From UBA4733 sp036734945 (GTDB taxonomy: Bacteria; Chloroflexota; UBA4733), in assembly GCA_036734945.1 (NCBI GenBank), contig DAIMXP010000027.1:6270-70269 (forward strand): a DNA stretch of 64,000 bases, read 5' to 3'. Below are positions 7,389 through 15,971 of this stretch, piece by piece. The first letter of the stretch is position 1; every line of letters begins with the position of its first letter. The notes under the pieces were generated by a model that worked only from the letters and a program-made list of their open reading frames with translations, searched no databases and had not been told where the DNA came from. Made by a program: the position numbers and the translations under genes.

Positions 7389-9676
7389 AGCTCCCCCACA
7401 TCCACGGCAACCGGTATGCGCGCTTCCCGCGTCCCGGCATTGGCATTGAGTCGATAGTCCAGGCCTGGCGGACAAGCGTAGGTCACGTCTGGTGTGTCTG
7501 CCGGTATCCTCTCCCATCCGTCGCCCGTTGGCTGCCAGTCCACGATACGCGCGCGATCAGCGCCATTCGTGCGGTCACCGACCGGCGACGCGTGCCCGTT
7601 TTGGTGAACCTCGTGAACCTGGGTGAACCTCCCCAGTCCGGTGCCAGAAATACATGGAGGGGCATCCCCTAACGCGCGCGCGCGCATGTTAGGGGCATCA
7701 TGATCCCGCGTGCGTAGGTTGGATTCAGGAGGTTCACCCAGGTTCACGAGGTTCACACCCACCGCCGCCTGTTGCCCGTTTTGCCGCGCGTCAGTCGGGA
7801 GGAGACGCCACACCGCCGCCCGGCGATGGGTTCCAGCGCTGACAATGCGGTAGTCACCCAGAACTCGATCACGGTATCTGATGAGTTGCTTTCCCAGCGC
7901 GGTCTGCTGTGAACGGAGAAGGTCGCTCTTGCCGAGGTACATCCCTTCCGTCGCTTCGGCAATCGACCGCAACTCCGCGACGCCGACCGGCTTGTCTTGG
8001 TATGTTTCCCACCAGGTAGATACGAAGGCGCGCCAGATCGTTCCTTCCGCGTCGGCTGCCTCATAGAAGCTTTGGCGATTCTCCAGGAAGCCGCCGATTC
8101 CGGCGACGTTAAGGATGCCGCCCATGACGGCAGCCCAGTATTCGTAGCTCCCGAGCGTGATATCGGCGACCGGCTTCCCGGCGGCGATCCACGCCTGCCC
8201 AAGCAGCAGACACGCATGCAGGAGCGCTGACCGCTGCTCCATGACCCAAGCTCCCAGGTGCGGGTGCCGGAACTCGGTCCCGTCCCGTTCCCACGGCCGA
8301 TCAACCGGTGGCTGGAGGCGGATACGCACGATGCGCCGCGCAAGGTCCGTGCTGACGGTCGGATTGTTGCCAGTGGCAATCCACGTGCAACGGACCGGCA
8401 CGCGCAACTGGTCGTTGGTGCCGAGGAGGCGGTCCTCCCAGGTCGTCGCAGTCAATGCGCCAGCCAGGGCGTCCGAGTCCAATGGCTTGCTGATATTGTC
8501 GATCAGCAGGCAACTCGGCGCGTTGCGGAGGTGGCTGGTGATCTTCTTGCGCCATTCGGCATCGTCAGGCGCCGGCGTCATGATGCCCGGAGCGCGGCCG
8601 GTGGCGATGCGAGTGAGCGCGTCGACCAGCAAGCCCTTGCCACTGCCGGGAGACGGCGCCTCCACCAGGTGCAACGGCGTCGGACCGTCGATCAGGTCCC
8701 GAGTGAATGGCAAGAGCAGCAACGCCACGGCGTTCGCCCGGTCGGCCCGCTCTGCAAAGGGGAAGTCGCCCAGCAGTTCACCGACGATCAGCGTGCGGGC
8801 GGCTGCGACTTCCGCCGCCGTTGGGCGTTCCGGCACCGCAGGGAGCGCGAAGCCGCCTGGCGCGTCGAAGTAGGTCCGGCTTGCCGCGTCATAGCCCGGC
8901 GTGACGCTGAGTGACCCATTTGGAGCGAACACCGGCGACTGAACGATGCGAACAATGACAGGCAGCGGCGGATTGGGATCGGCTCGCAGGTCGCGGGCGA
9001 CGATCTCCGGCGGGTGCTGCGGGATCTCGACTTCGCCCTCCTTGGTCTGCACGATCTTCACCCACAGCGCCGCGTTGCTCATCTCGTGCACCATGCACGG
9101 CACATCGAGGGAGCCGAGGACTGGCGTCCCGTGATCGTCCCGAGTCAGGCGCGCAATGAGGCCGCCGTGTCGGAAGAGGTGGGGGATCGGGCGGTTGGCC
9201 GCTGTCAAGGCCTCCCAGGCCGAGGCGCGGATAACGGGCAGGTCTTTCTCATCCACGTCGATACTCGGACGGAGATCGCCACTTCCTGCCGTATTCGTCT
9301 GCGCAGTGACCGGTGCTTTCGCGCGCGACTGCTGTCGTTTGCTCCGCTGCGCCTTCGGTTCAAAGAGTTCCCGGAGATCGTGCCAGTTGCGACCGTTGCA
9401 GCCGTTGTGCAGGCAACGGAAGCCGAGCCGCCCGTCTCTGGCCTCGAAGACGGCGCTGTCCTGACCGTGGGCTGGATCGAATGGGCAGGCTTCCAGCACC
9501 CACTTGTAGCCACCCTCGTAGTAGGCTTTGTGCTTGACGGCGATGTCGTATTTGGTTAGCCACTGACTGATATCGAAGCCGTGGGAGTCGGCAGTACGCC
9601 GGAAGGGTGGCTCTTGTACTACCTTTGGTGCGGTGGCGGCAAGGGCTGCAAGTTGCTTGGGGGTGACGGGGATCAT
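7385..9676 (-). CDS. Phage replicative P-loop helicase/primase-associated ATPase
   Basis: A 763-residue protein. An N-terminal zinc-binding segment (C64, then CLHNGC at 88-93) resembles the zinc module of phage primase-helicases. The ATPase lies at about 300-470: Walker A APSPGSGKG (340-348), Walker B CLLIDN (389-394), sensor-1-like ATGNN (434-438) and an arginine-finger candidate in DLARRIVRI. This is the superfamily 3/D5-like organisation used to unwind DNA ahead of the primase encoded just upstream, which it overlaps by 4 nt. The C-terminal 90 residues are low-complexity and contain a 29-bp DNA inverted repeat, so they may be linker or hold a cis replication site rather than a folded domain. 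Confidence 0.85.
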   Translation of the reverse strand: MIPVTPKQLAALAATAPKVVQEPPFRRTADSHGFDISQWLTKYDIAVKHKAYYEGGYKWVLEACPFDPAHGQDSAVFEARDGRLGFRCLHNGCNGRNWHDLRELFEPKAQRSKRQQSRAKAPVTAQTNTAGSGDLRPSIDVDEKDLPVIRASAWEALTAANRPIPHLFRHGGLIARLTRDDHGTPVLGSLDVPCMVHEMSNAALWVKIVQTKEGEVEIPQHPPEIVARDLRADPNPPLPVIVRIVQSPVFAPNGSLSVTPGYDAASRTYFDAPGGFALPAVPERPTAAEVAAARTLIVGELLGDFPFAERADRANAVALLLLPFTRDLIDGPTPLHLVEAPSPGSGKGLLVDALTRIATGRAPGIMTPAPDDAEWRKKITSHLRNAPSCLLIDNISKPLDSDALAGALTATTWEDRLLGTNDQLRVPVRCTWIATGNNPTVSTDLARRIVRIRLQPPVDRPWERDGTEFRHPHLGAWVMEQRSALLHACLLLGQAWIAAGKPVADITLGSYEYWAAVMGGILNVAGIGGFLENRQSFYEAADAEGTIWRAFVSTWWETYQDKPVGVAELRSIAEATEGMYLGKSDLLRSQQTALGKQLIRYRDRVLGDYRIVSAGTHRRAAVWRLLPTDARQNGQQAAVGVNLVNLGEPPESNLRTRDHDAPNMRARALGDAPPCISGTGLGRFTQVHEVHQNGHASPVGDRTNGADRARIVDWQPTGDGWERIPADTPDVTYACPPGLDYRLNANAGTREARIPVAVDVGEL
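7604..7756. repeat. 29-bp perfect inverted repeat with iteron-like GTGAACC units
   Basis: Arm 7604-7632 is three GTGAACCTN units at 9-10-bp pitch; arm 7728-7756 is its exact reverse complement. Between them lies a second inverted repeat, CCCCTAAC and GTTAGGGG, around an alternating GC tract. The whole lies inside the 3' end of the helicase reading frame, where it encodes VNLVNLGEPP and FTQVHEVHQ. Iterons inside a replication gene are a common form of phage origin, so this is a candidate ori; a protein-binding attenuator is an alternative. Confidence 0.8.
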
Positions 9677-10356
9677 GCGCCGACCTCCAGGATGTGACTC
9701 TGGCGGTGCGGACGTTCCGGCGTGCTATCACCTTTCCTAGCCGTCGTGCCGTAGAGCTTCCAAATGCGCGCGGCATTGAACACCGAGGTATCGAACACGA
9801 CGCCCGGCGAGACTAGCCAGGCTGCTACGGCCTGGAGGCACTGCTGGACTAGATCCTTGCCGGCGGTGTCGTTCGGCAGATCGACGCCATAGAGCAGGTG
9901 GGCACCATTGCCACTGTCGGCGAGGATCGGGTCGGGCCAGCCCTGGCCGCGCAACCACTCTCGCACGTCACGGGCTGCTTGCAGGGCTGCTTCGTGCTCA
10001 GCGTCGGTACTGCTGATACCGGCGAGTCTCGATGGGTCGAAGTCCATCGGCAGGAAGCGCCGGCAGAGGACGTCTGGATCGCTTGTCGTCTGCTTGGCGT
10101 AGGCGGTCATATGGTTCGCCGATCGCGCCAGGAGCTCCGGTTTGACCGGGTTGACGGTCACATAGACTTTGGATGTGAGGTACGGGCCAACCGCGACCGC
10201 CTCTGCCAGCGTATCGAGCGAGTCGAAATAGCCGCTATCGGTGCGGTTGTTGCGATCCGCTGCCCCGAGGATGCGGACCTCGCGCACATCGCCGTTCTGC
10301 CAGAGTGGTGTGCAGTGTTCAATGATGGCGTTCTTGAGGTCCAGCCGGTCACTCAC
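9673..10356 (-). CDS. AEP-family primase (PrimPol-like) catalytic subunit
   Basis: A 227-residue protein with archaeo-eukaryotic primase features: the acidic motif LPMDFDP (102-108), the SGNGAHLLY motif (148-156, the sxH-type motif) and a late basic FNAARIWKLYGT segment (193-204). Together these form the RRM-like nucleotidyltransferase centre that makes RNA or DNA primers. It lacks its own helicase domain; that is supplied by the next gene, overlapping by 4 nt, so this is a split primase-helicase. The upstream 73-residue gene overlaps it by 4 nt. Confidence 0.8.
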   Translation of the reverse strand: MSDRLDLKNAIIEHCTPLWQNGDVREVRILGAADRNNRTDSGYFDSLDTLAEAVAVGPYLTSKVYVTVNPVKPELLARSANHMTAYAKQTTSDPDVLCRRFLPMDFDPSRLAGISSTDAEHEAALQAARDVREWLRGQGWPDPILADSGNGAHLLYGVDLPNDTAGKDLVQQCLQAVAAWLVSPGVVFDTSVFNAARIWKLYGTTARKGDSTPERPHRQSHILEVGA

Positions 10357-10574
10357 GCGACACCTGCCAGTTTTCGCGCGGCCTGGTCGAGCGCAATGAG
10401 TTGTGGTGAGAGGTGTTCAGCGAGGGCGTGTGATGCCGTTCCTTCACGTTCGGTGAGACCGGCAGCGTGGATAATCGCACCGTCAGCGGTGACGGTAATC
10501 AAGAGCCGACCCACCGGCGATTCCGGCTGAGGGGCGTAATAGCCGGCGGGTTGGAGGACGCGTTGCCCGTTCAT
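10353..10574 (-). CDS. Small phage protein of unknown function
   Basis: A 73-residue protein, MNGQRVLQPAGYY at its start, coupled at both ends by 4-nt overlaps with the HTH gene and the primase gene. It is predicted to have a short beta hairpin (GRLLITVTADGAIIHAAG) and a C-terminal helix. No motif is recognised. Its place between regulator and primase suggests an early replication function, inferred from order only. Confidence 0.65.
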   Translation of the reverse strand: MNGQRVLQPAGYYAPQPESPVGRLLITVTADGAIIHAAGLTEREGTASHALAEHLSPQLIALDQAARKLAGVA

Positions 10575-10852
10575 CGTGCCTGCCCTCCCACAACCCGGAG
10601 TGCGTCTGCGGCGGGGTCAGTGTTCGCCGCGTCTTCGCCTGCCAGCCATTCCTCCAGCACACGGCGCCGCACCAGGAGGCGATGGCCAGGGATCACTATC
10701 AGGCCTGGAAGGCGGCCTTCGCGAGCGAGTTGGTAAGCAATTGACGGAGACAGGCCGGCCAGGGCGGCAGCCTGCCGGACCGAAAGCAACGGCTTCTCTC
10801 TCTGAGTAGCGCCGGTCGGTTGTGTGGGGAGCGTGCTATGCTGCCTGTCCAT
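10571..10852 (-). CDS. Excisionase/HTH_17-like DNA-binding protein
   Basis: A 93-residue protein starting MDRQHSTLP behind GAGG. The core LLSVRQAAALAGLSPSIAYQ, then EGRLPGLIVIPGHRLLVRRR and LEEWLAG, is the winged helix-turn-helix of the excisionase/HTH_17 family. It is the first gene of the leftward replication operon and faces the divergent regulator at 11267, the usual position of a lysis-lysogeny or excision control protein. Xis-type and repressor-type roles cannot be separated from sequence. Confidence 0.8.
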   Translation of the reverse strand: MDRQHSTLPTQPTGATQREKPLLSVRQAAALAGLSPSIAYQLAREGRLPGLIVIPGHRLLVRRRVLEEWLAGEDAANTDPAADALRVVGGQAR

Positions 10853-11266
10853 AGCGCCTCGCCCTTCGGGTAAAAGACTCGGTGGGACGGGCGACGTGGG
10901 GTCGCGCGGCCGGCGCAGCAGTGGGCGTCCAAACCTCACTGCGCCGGCCGTTGATTTCCTTGCGGCTACCTCCACCGCGCGGGATCGCATTGGAACTCAC
11001 GGATTACCTCCATGCGAGCGCGAGATGTCGAGGGCACGCCCGCTTCTACGACAGCATCCGGCATCTCGCGAATCCGCGTTTTTGGGGTGTGGAGCGACCG
11101 CGAGGAAGGGGCGTGTAGATGGCTTGACGAGGGGTGTTGAGATATTCTCGCTTGCCCGTCCGCCTTTAGGAGGGAAATGCAGCTTTTCCCCGCAAATTTT
11201 CACCGCTATAACGGTTGCACGATGGTACAATCTCCATGCCGTCCACTTCATAAAGGGAGACAATGT
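10853..11266. other. Divergent control region of the prophage
   Basis: About 410 bp between the leftward replication operon and the rightward regulator. A TACAAT hexamer at 11225-11230, about 35 bp before the 11267 start, could be a -10 element; no strong -35 is visible. No supported gene lies here; the frames reported on both strands have no coding character or binding sites. Confidence 0.4.
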
Positions 11267-12583
11267 ATGGCCGATCAAATGCCGGGACAGTATGCGCGAG
11301 ATTGGGTGGGCCAATTGGCGCAGACGCATGGTAGCTATCACAACTTAGCTCGCGCAGGCGGTTTGACCAAAGGATGGGCGAGCGGCGCTAAGGGAGGCGC
11401 CATTCCGCGCCCGCAGACCATTCGACAACTCGGACAGATGGCCGGTACTCCGGAGGCAGTTCTTGCTGAGTTGACCCGAGACGTAGCGGCCTACTGGGAC
11501 GGCATTCATGCCGGCTATCACCACGGCTTTGTCACGCTTTTTTGCGATGACTGTCGGAAGGAGCGGCAAATTAGGCGCGCTCAGCTTGGTAAATTCCAAC
11601 CAACCCAGGGCAAAGACGAGCGTCTACACCTTCGCTGTGACGCCTGCGCCGACGTTCGGAGGGCACAGCAAGCAAAAAACGGTCGACAAATCAAGCTAGT
11701 CACGGATGCGGCCGACGACATTCTCCGGCGTCGTGGCAAGGTGGTGACAGCGGGAGAAGGCAAGTTGGTCGAGTGGTTGCGCGATAAGAAGTTGCGCCTG
11801 TCAAAGGACGACATGCTGGGCATCGTCGGTGCGGCTCAAGCTGGCGATGTCGCTGCCAAGGCGGTCATCGACACACTTTGGGAGGAATATCTTCTGTGCA
11901 AGCTTGGGAACGGCGACATCGCGGTCGGGAGGCAGGTTCGCGTCGCACTGCTTCGAGATGGGTCGAAACGAGCCGCGCAGCGGCCGAGGCCGGGACGGAC
12001 CTACCAGAGCGTTCGTATGGCGGATCTCGCTGGTACCTTCTCGCTTTGCCCGCTGTGCGGCCTGCTCGTCTATCGGAAGCCTTCCGAAGTGCGAAGCCAG
12101 ATCGGTTGGCATGGTGTCTGCAACCGAGGTTGGCGGCGGTCGCCAACGGTCCGTGACTGGTCTATATCGGTGCTGCAAATGGGCAAGCGCGGTATCCAGA
12201 AGGACATGTTGCCCCTCCAGCCAACACCGCCTAGCCAGGCTCGGTTTGTACCTTTGGATCTCCTTATGGCTGGGTACAGAGCATTTATTGGTGCGGCGAT
12301 ACCTGGTGAGTCCCACACTGAACTCGCCGTGCGACTCGGTTGTACCGTGGAGGCTCTCCGTGGCCGCATCCGTGCCACTGGCGCGCGTTTGCCCGCCCGC
12401 TGGTCATTGCTCTTCGACTCCGACGAGAAGGGCAATGCACTCCGGCAGAAATACCATCCCCTTCCGGACCGGCTCGAAGAATTTCGCCCCGAACGCCAGG
12501 AGCGCGCCGCCCGCCTGGCCGTCCTCGGCATCCCCGCCGACGTAATCACCGAGGTAACGGGCTACCAGTTGTCGGCAGAGTGA
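11267..12583 (+). CDS. Zinc-finger/HTH regulator-like phage protein
   Basis: A 438-residue protein starting MADQMPGQYARDW with AAAGGGAG upstream. Residues about 10-65 form an XRE-like helix-turn-helix (YHNLARAGGLTKGWASG, then IRQLGQMAG). Two zinc-binding modules follow: FCDDC with LRCDACAD near 100-135, and LCPLCGLLVY with a distal CNR near 265-295. A second HTH-like segment (HTELAVRLGCTVEALRGRIR) lies near 350-375. The C terminus reads VLGIPADVITEVTGYQ, a motif found twice more as fragments to the right. Divergent orientation to the replication operon suggests it is its main regulator; a DNA-processing role is not excluded. Confidence 0.75.
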   Translation: MADQMPGQYARDWVGQLAQTHGSYHNLARAGGLTKGWASGAKGGAIPRPQTIRQLGQMAGTPEAVLAELTRDVAAYWDGIHAGYHHGFVTLFCDDCRKERQIRRAQLGKFQPTQGKDERLHLRCDACADVRRAQQAKNGRQIKLVTDAADDILRRRGKVVTAGEGKLVEWLRDKKLRLSKDDMLGIVGAAQAGDVAAKAVIDTLWEEYLLCKLGNGDIAVGRQVRVALLRDGSKRAAQRPRPGRTYQSVRMADLAGTFSLCPLCGLLVYRKPSEVRSQIGWHGVCNRGWRRSPTVRDWSISVLQMGKRGIQKDMLPLQPTPPSQARFVPLDLLMAGYRAFIGAAIPGESHTELAVRLGCTVEALRGRIRATGARLPARWSLLFDSDEKGNALRQKYHPLPDRLEEFRPERQERAARLAVLGIPADVITEVTGYQLSAE

Positions 12584-12698
12584 CACAAGCGGGGCGAGTG
12601 CGAAACCTAACCGAACCTGAACGCTAACGGTCCTACCCCACGCTGGCCGGCACCGCGCGGCAGCTATGCTTTCCTATCCGATATTTGATGGGGGAGCG

Positions 12699-13559
12699 AT
12701 GATCCGACGACTTCTCGCGCTCCTGGCACTGCTGCTACCGCTTGCGATGGCGACGCCCGCCTTCGCCCAATCCGCTGGTTCCTGTCAGTACATCCTTGGA
12801 TTTGCCACACTTCACAGCCTTGACCCTGCCGACGTCGGGGACTGTACAGATAACCAGACGTTCACGGCAAACGGCGACGCGCAACAGCACACCACTAAAG
12901 GCTTGCTGGTGTGGCGCAAGCGCGACAATTTCACTGCCTTCACTGACGGCGCTCGTTCGTGGGTCAACGGGCCAAACGGGTTGCTGGAGCGCCTCAACAC
13001 GCAACGTTTCAGTTGGGAGGCGAATCCTGATGGCCTGCCCCTCGCTGACGCAATCATCCAGGCGCAGTTCGCGCCGATCGCGGTCCGGCAGCCGCAGCCC
13101 GACGATCTGGTGGACGACCCGGTCGAAGTCGCGGGGGTGGGCACCGGCTTCGAGGGGATGATCACCGCCCGCATCCGTGATGCCACCGGCAGGGAGTTGG
13201 CCCGCGTCGCGGTGCACGTTGGGGGCACGGGGATCTGGGGCAACTTCCAGGCCGGCATCCCGCTCGGGGCCGTCCCTGTCACGCCGCAGGGTACCCTCGA
13301 GGTGTTCGAGCTGTCGCCTAAAGGCGATGGCGCGGAGATTCACAAGGTCGTCGTCCCGATCACCTTCGGCCGGGCGCTCCTGGACCCCTACCACGGATTC
13401 GCCGAGTACACGGTGGCGCCAGGTGACACACTGCGGGGCATCGCCCAGCGTTTCTACGGCGACTCGGGCCGTTGGCCAACCATACTGGAGGCAAACCGTG
13501 ACCGGCTCGCCGATCCCGACCACCTCGCCACAGGCCATGCGCTCCGCATCCCCCAATAG
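12699..13559 (+). CDS. Secreted Gmad2-LysM protein
   Basis: A 286-residue protein starting MIRRLLALLALLLP after GGGGGAGCG. It has a clean signal peptide ending at AFAQS. Residues about 135-230 form an immunoglobulin-like Gmad2 domain (DDLVDDPVEVAGVG, then GTLEVFELSPKGDG), known from spore germination and cell-surface proteins. The C terminus (about 237-285) is a LysM domain: YTVAPGDTLRGIAQRFYGD to HALRIPQ, which binds peptidoglycan. A cell-wall-attached exported protein in a prophage could be lysogenic-conversion cargo or an endolysin accessory; no catalytic domain is seen. Confidence 0.85.
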   Translation: MIRRLLALLALLLPLAMATPAFAQSAGSCQYILGFATLHSLDPADVGDCTDNQTFTANGDAQQHTTKGLLVWRKRDNFTAFTDGARSWVNGPNGLLERLNTQRFSWEANPDGLPLADAIIQAQFAPIAVRQPQPDDLVDDPVEVAGVGTGFEGMITARIRDATGRELARVAVHVGGTGIWGNFQAGIPLGAVPVTPQGTLEVFELSPKGDGAEIHKVVVPITFGRALLDPYHGFAEYTVAPGDTLRGIAQRFYGDSGRWPTILEANRDRLADPDHLATGHALRIPQ

Positions 13560-14121
13560 GCACCGAATAAGCGCAACCGAATGCGGTACGAAGCGCTTGC
13601 GCCTCAAGGCAGTAGAGGTACGGGATCGACTGTCCTTCCGTCAACAGCTCTATCCCCGACCGGAAAGACTCACCGAGACTCATCCACGCCCACCTGATCG
13701 CGGAGGTGATGGGGTACCATCCTCTTAGTCGTGCTGAAGGCCAGTCGAGCGAAATGGTAGCAATGGGAAGAGGGCGGACGTGACTGAACGCGATCCGGTC
13801 GAACGGGATCAAGACGGTTGGTATCTGCGCTGCGGAGATGAGCGCCGGGGGCCATTCAAGCAGCGCCCGCAACGGACAAGTTCTCAGCAGGCGAGTGCAA
13901 CCACGCGATCGGGGGACGGACCGGCAATGCAGGAATCCCACAAAGTCGAGCGGTGGCAAGTCGATGGAGCGCATTTCCGCATGGAGCGGAAGCAAACGAG
14001 CCTATCCAATGGCGACGTAGAAGTTAGCGAGCGCTTTCTAGAGGCCGACTGACGTGAAGACCGCCAGCGATAGACGGGCCAAAGAGCGTCGGTAGCTTTT
14101 GGAGCGGAAAAGGAGCAGGTC
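13560..14121. other. Gene-poor stretch with repeat remnant
   Basis: Between the LysM protein and the SRAP gene. It contains the second repeat copy (13681-13720) and one weak reading frame (13780-14052). Otherwise no supported gene, RNA or terminator is visible. Confidence 0.4.
13780..14052 (+). CDS. Possible small protein, uncertain
   Basis: A 90-residue frame starting GTG at 13780 with GAAGAGGGCGG upstream. The product is hydrophilic (RDQDGWYLRCGDERRGPFKQ, then KVERWQVDGAHFRMERKQTS) with no hydrophobic core segments or known motif. It could be a genuine short cargo gene or a decayed one. Confidence is low because codon bias is not clear. Confidence 0.35.
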   Translation: MTERDPVERDQDGWYLRCGDERRGPFKQRPQRTSSQQASATTRSGDGPAMQESHKVERWQVDGAHFRMERKQTSLSNGDVEVSERFLEAD

Positions 14122-14754
14122 ATGTGTGGCCGCTTCGGCATCACTGACGTCCAACACATCGGCGAGCGCTTCCAACTCTACCTTGACCTCGACCTGTCCG
14201 ACATACCGCCACGATACAACGCGGCGCCGACGCAGATGCTGCCGGTAATCACCGAGCGAGACGGCCAGCGGCACCTGCAGCAGATGAAGTGGGGGCTGGT
14301 ACCGTCCTGGGCCAAGGACCGGACACGGCCGATGATCAACGCGCGCGCCGAGGGCATTCAGGATAAGCCGACGTTCCGCACACCGTTCAAGCGGCAGCGC
14401 TGCCTGGTGCCGGCGACGCACTTCTTTGAGTGGCAGACAATCGGCAAGAAGAAACAGCCCTACCTGATCCGGCCTACTGATCAGTCGCTCTTTGCCTTCG
14501 CTGGCCTCTACGATGTTCACTACGACCCGGCCCTGGGTGATCTCTATAGCTTCTCCATCATCACTACGGAGGCGAACGAAGTGACGGCGCCAATTCACGA
14601 CCGCATGCCAGTGATCTTGCAACCGCAACTGGAGTCGGTGTGGCTGGCGCCGAAGACGAGTGCGCTGGAACTGCAACTGCTGCTGGGGCAGTACCCGGCG
14701 GCAGCGATGGAGGCGTTCCCGGTCGATGCGGCGATGGGCTGGGCCAACGGGTAG
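14122..14754 (+). CDS. yedK: SRAP family abasic-site DNA-protein crosslinking protein (YedK/HMCES)
   Basis: A 210-residue protein, full length for the family, starting MCGRFG after AAGGAG. Residue Cys2 becomes N-terminal after Met removal and forms the thiazolidine crosslink with abasic sites in single-stranded DNA. The other family residues are present: NAAPT (35-39), MKWGLVPSWAKD, NARAE (73-77), the Glu in FFEW and the His in HDRMP. SRAP genes are frequent cargo in phages and genomic islands and protect stalled replication forks. It lies on the plus strand with the other cargo genes. Confidence 0.93.
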   Translation: MCGRFGITDVQHIGERFQLYLDLDLSDIPPRYNAAPTQMLPVITERDGQRHLQQMKWGLVPSWAKDRTRPMINARAEGIQDKPTFRTPFKRQRCLVPATHFFEWQTIGKKKQPYLIRPTDQSLFAFAGLYDVHYDPALGDLYSFSIITTEANEVTAPIHDRMPVILQPQLESVWLAPKTSALELQLLLGQYPAAAMEAFPVDAAMGWANG

Positions 14755-15227
14755 ACCACGTTTCTACCGCCTACCGCCCTATCGCTTCTGCCGGCGCGCT
14801 ACCACAATGGCATGCCTCGGCATACCCGCCAGGGTGATCGCGGAGGTGACAGGGTACCGGCTGCCGAAATAGCAGACCGGAGCAGAACAACTGAAGCAAG
14901 GGGCTAATGCAGCCCAAGGGTGTGCGATGGCCCGATTGGTGTCAGGTGAGGCAATACCTTCGGTAGTTACCACAACTGTAACCATCCTCCTATGGTCTTT
15001 CGTCATCCGTTGGCGTATGATGCTGGTACGTCGCGTTGTAGGATGAATTGGCTATCTGGATCAGATAGGAAGGGGACGCGCTATGGCGGCAGTGCGCGTA
15101 GTCGATGGCGTGCCCAGGCGTACGCGGCCTCCAGCGCTTTTTGCTGACGTATTTTTCACGGTCGGGAGACTTCTCCGGAAGCGTGGCAGGTCGCTGAAGT
15201 CGGGCTTACGAACGGACCGCTTCGGTC
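14755..15227. other. Intergenic region with third repeat copy
   Basis: After the SRAP gene the third LGIPAxVIxEVTGY fragment occurs at 14815-14872, ending in TAG. An 89-residue frame begins at 15083 behind a good AAGGGGA binding site but is Arg-rich without motif and overlaps the next gene; I do not call it. Nothing else is supported. Confidence 0.4.
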
Positions 15228-15971
15228 GTGGTAGCAGGACGCATAACGCTTCGCGTAGCGCATCGAAATCGCGTGTCACCGTCCAGGCAACCGTTCGTGG
15301 ACGTGGACAAGCACACGCCGTTCGGTATCCCAAGTCGATGCTGGTTGACTGATCACCCCTGGTATGACATCGCGGCAGACGACTCCCTGGAGCAGGGTGA
15401 TTTCCTGACCGATGTTCCGGTCGTCGTCCCACCCGACGATGCGACGCTCATTGACGTCGCCGAGGGAGAGCACAAGCACCTTGAGTTGCCGGTCGATCGT
15501 TATGACTTGGTTGTCCTGACACAGACCTGCGACTTGATCACAAAGGGCTACGGTAATGTGCTCTGTTGCCAGCGTATCGGGCTCGCTAACTTCCTCAGCG
15601 AGCAGCCGGAATTGAACCGTAAAGAGTTGGTCCGCTTTCTCGAGCAACTCCGGTTGAACCGAAGGATCGGTTTCTACTTACTCCCCCCGTGGCCGGATCG
15701 AGAACTTGACGACTATCAGGTGATAGACTTCCGCAACACGATCTCCTTGCCAATTGGATATGCCCGATACATCAGTCAACGCTCGCTGCTACGTCTCCGT
15801 CTCAAGCCGCCGTATCGGGAACATATGGCGCAGGCTTTCGCCTACACCTATATGCGGGTCGCGCTCGAGGCGGACGTCAGGAAAGAGGATCTCGAAGAGA
15901 ATCGAGACTACCTCCCAAAGCTGGAAGATCAGACTGCCACCCTCCGTGGATCCCGGGCTGAGCAATCTTAG
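15228..15971 (+). CDS. Conserved-looking unknown protein at prophage edge
   Basis: The frame gives 247 residues from a GTG, but the first 40 are poor and the true start is unclear; coding character begins near HPWYDIAADDSLEQGDFL. The core has QGDFLTDVPVVVP, then YDLVVLTQTCDLITKGYGNVL, resembling a widespread unnamed family of about 200-230 residues with a Q-G-D motif and a TQTCDL motif. No function is known to me. It is the last phage-side gene before the tRNA-Sec fragment, a typical place for cargo, including defence cargo. Confidence 0.65.
   Translation: MVAGRITLRVAHRNRVSPSRQPFVDVDKHTPFGIPSRCWLTDHPWYDIAADDSLEQGDFLTDVPVVVPPDDATLIDVAEGEHKHLELPVDRYDLVVLTQTCDLITKGYGNVLCCQRIGLANFLSEQPELNRKELVRFLEQLRLNRRIGFYLLPPWPDRELDDYQVIDFRNTISLPIGYARYISQRSLLRLRLKPPYREHMAQAFAYTYMRVALEADVRKEDLEENRDYLPKLEDQTATLRGSRAEQS

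Larger units (their letters stand above)
12531..14860 (+). repeat. Three dispersed copies of a short coding segment
   Basis: Related copies lie at about 12531-12570 (end of the regulator gene), 13681-13720 and 14821-14860. The last two share a GTGATCGCGGAGGTGAC-type core followed by GGGTACC with few mismatches, and all three encode versions of (L)GIPAxVIxEVTGY in the plus orientation. The second and third copies follow the ends of unrelated genes and have no proper gene of their own, so they look like remnants of duplicated 3' ends or of cargo exchange at a shared sequence. Confidence 0.6.

Noticed and set aside
15083..15352. An 89-residue frame with a good ribosome binding site
   Set aside because: Arg/Ser-rich, no motif, and it overlaps a better-supported frame; kept only as a note in the region entry.
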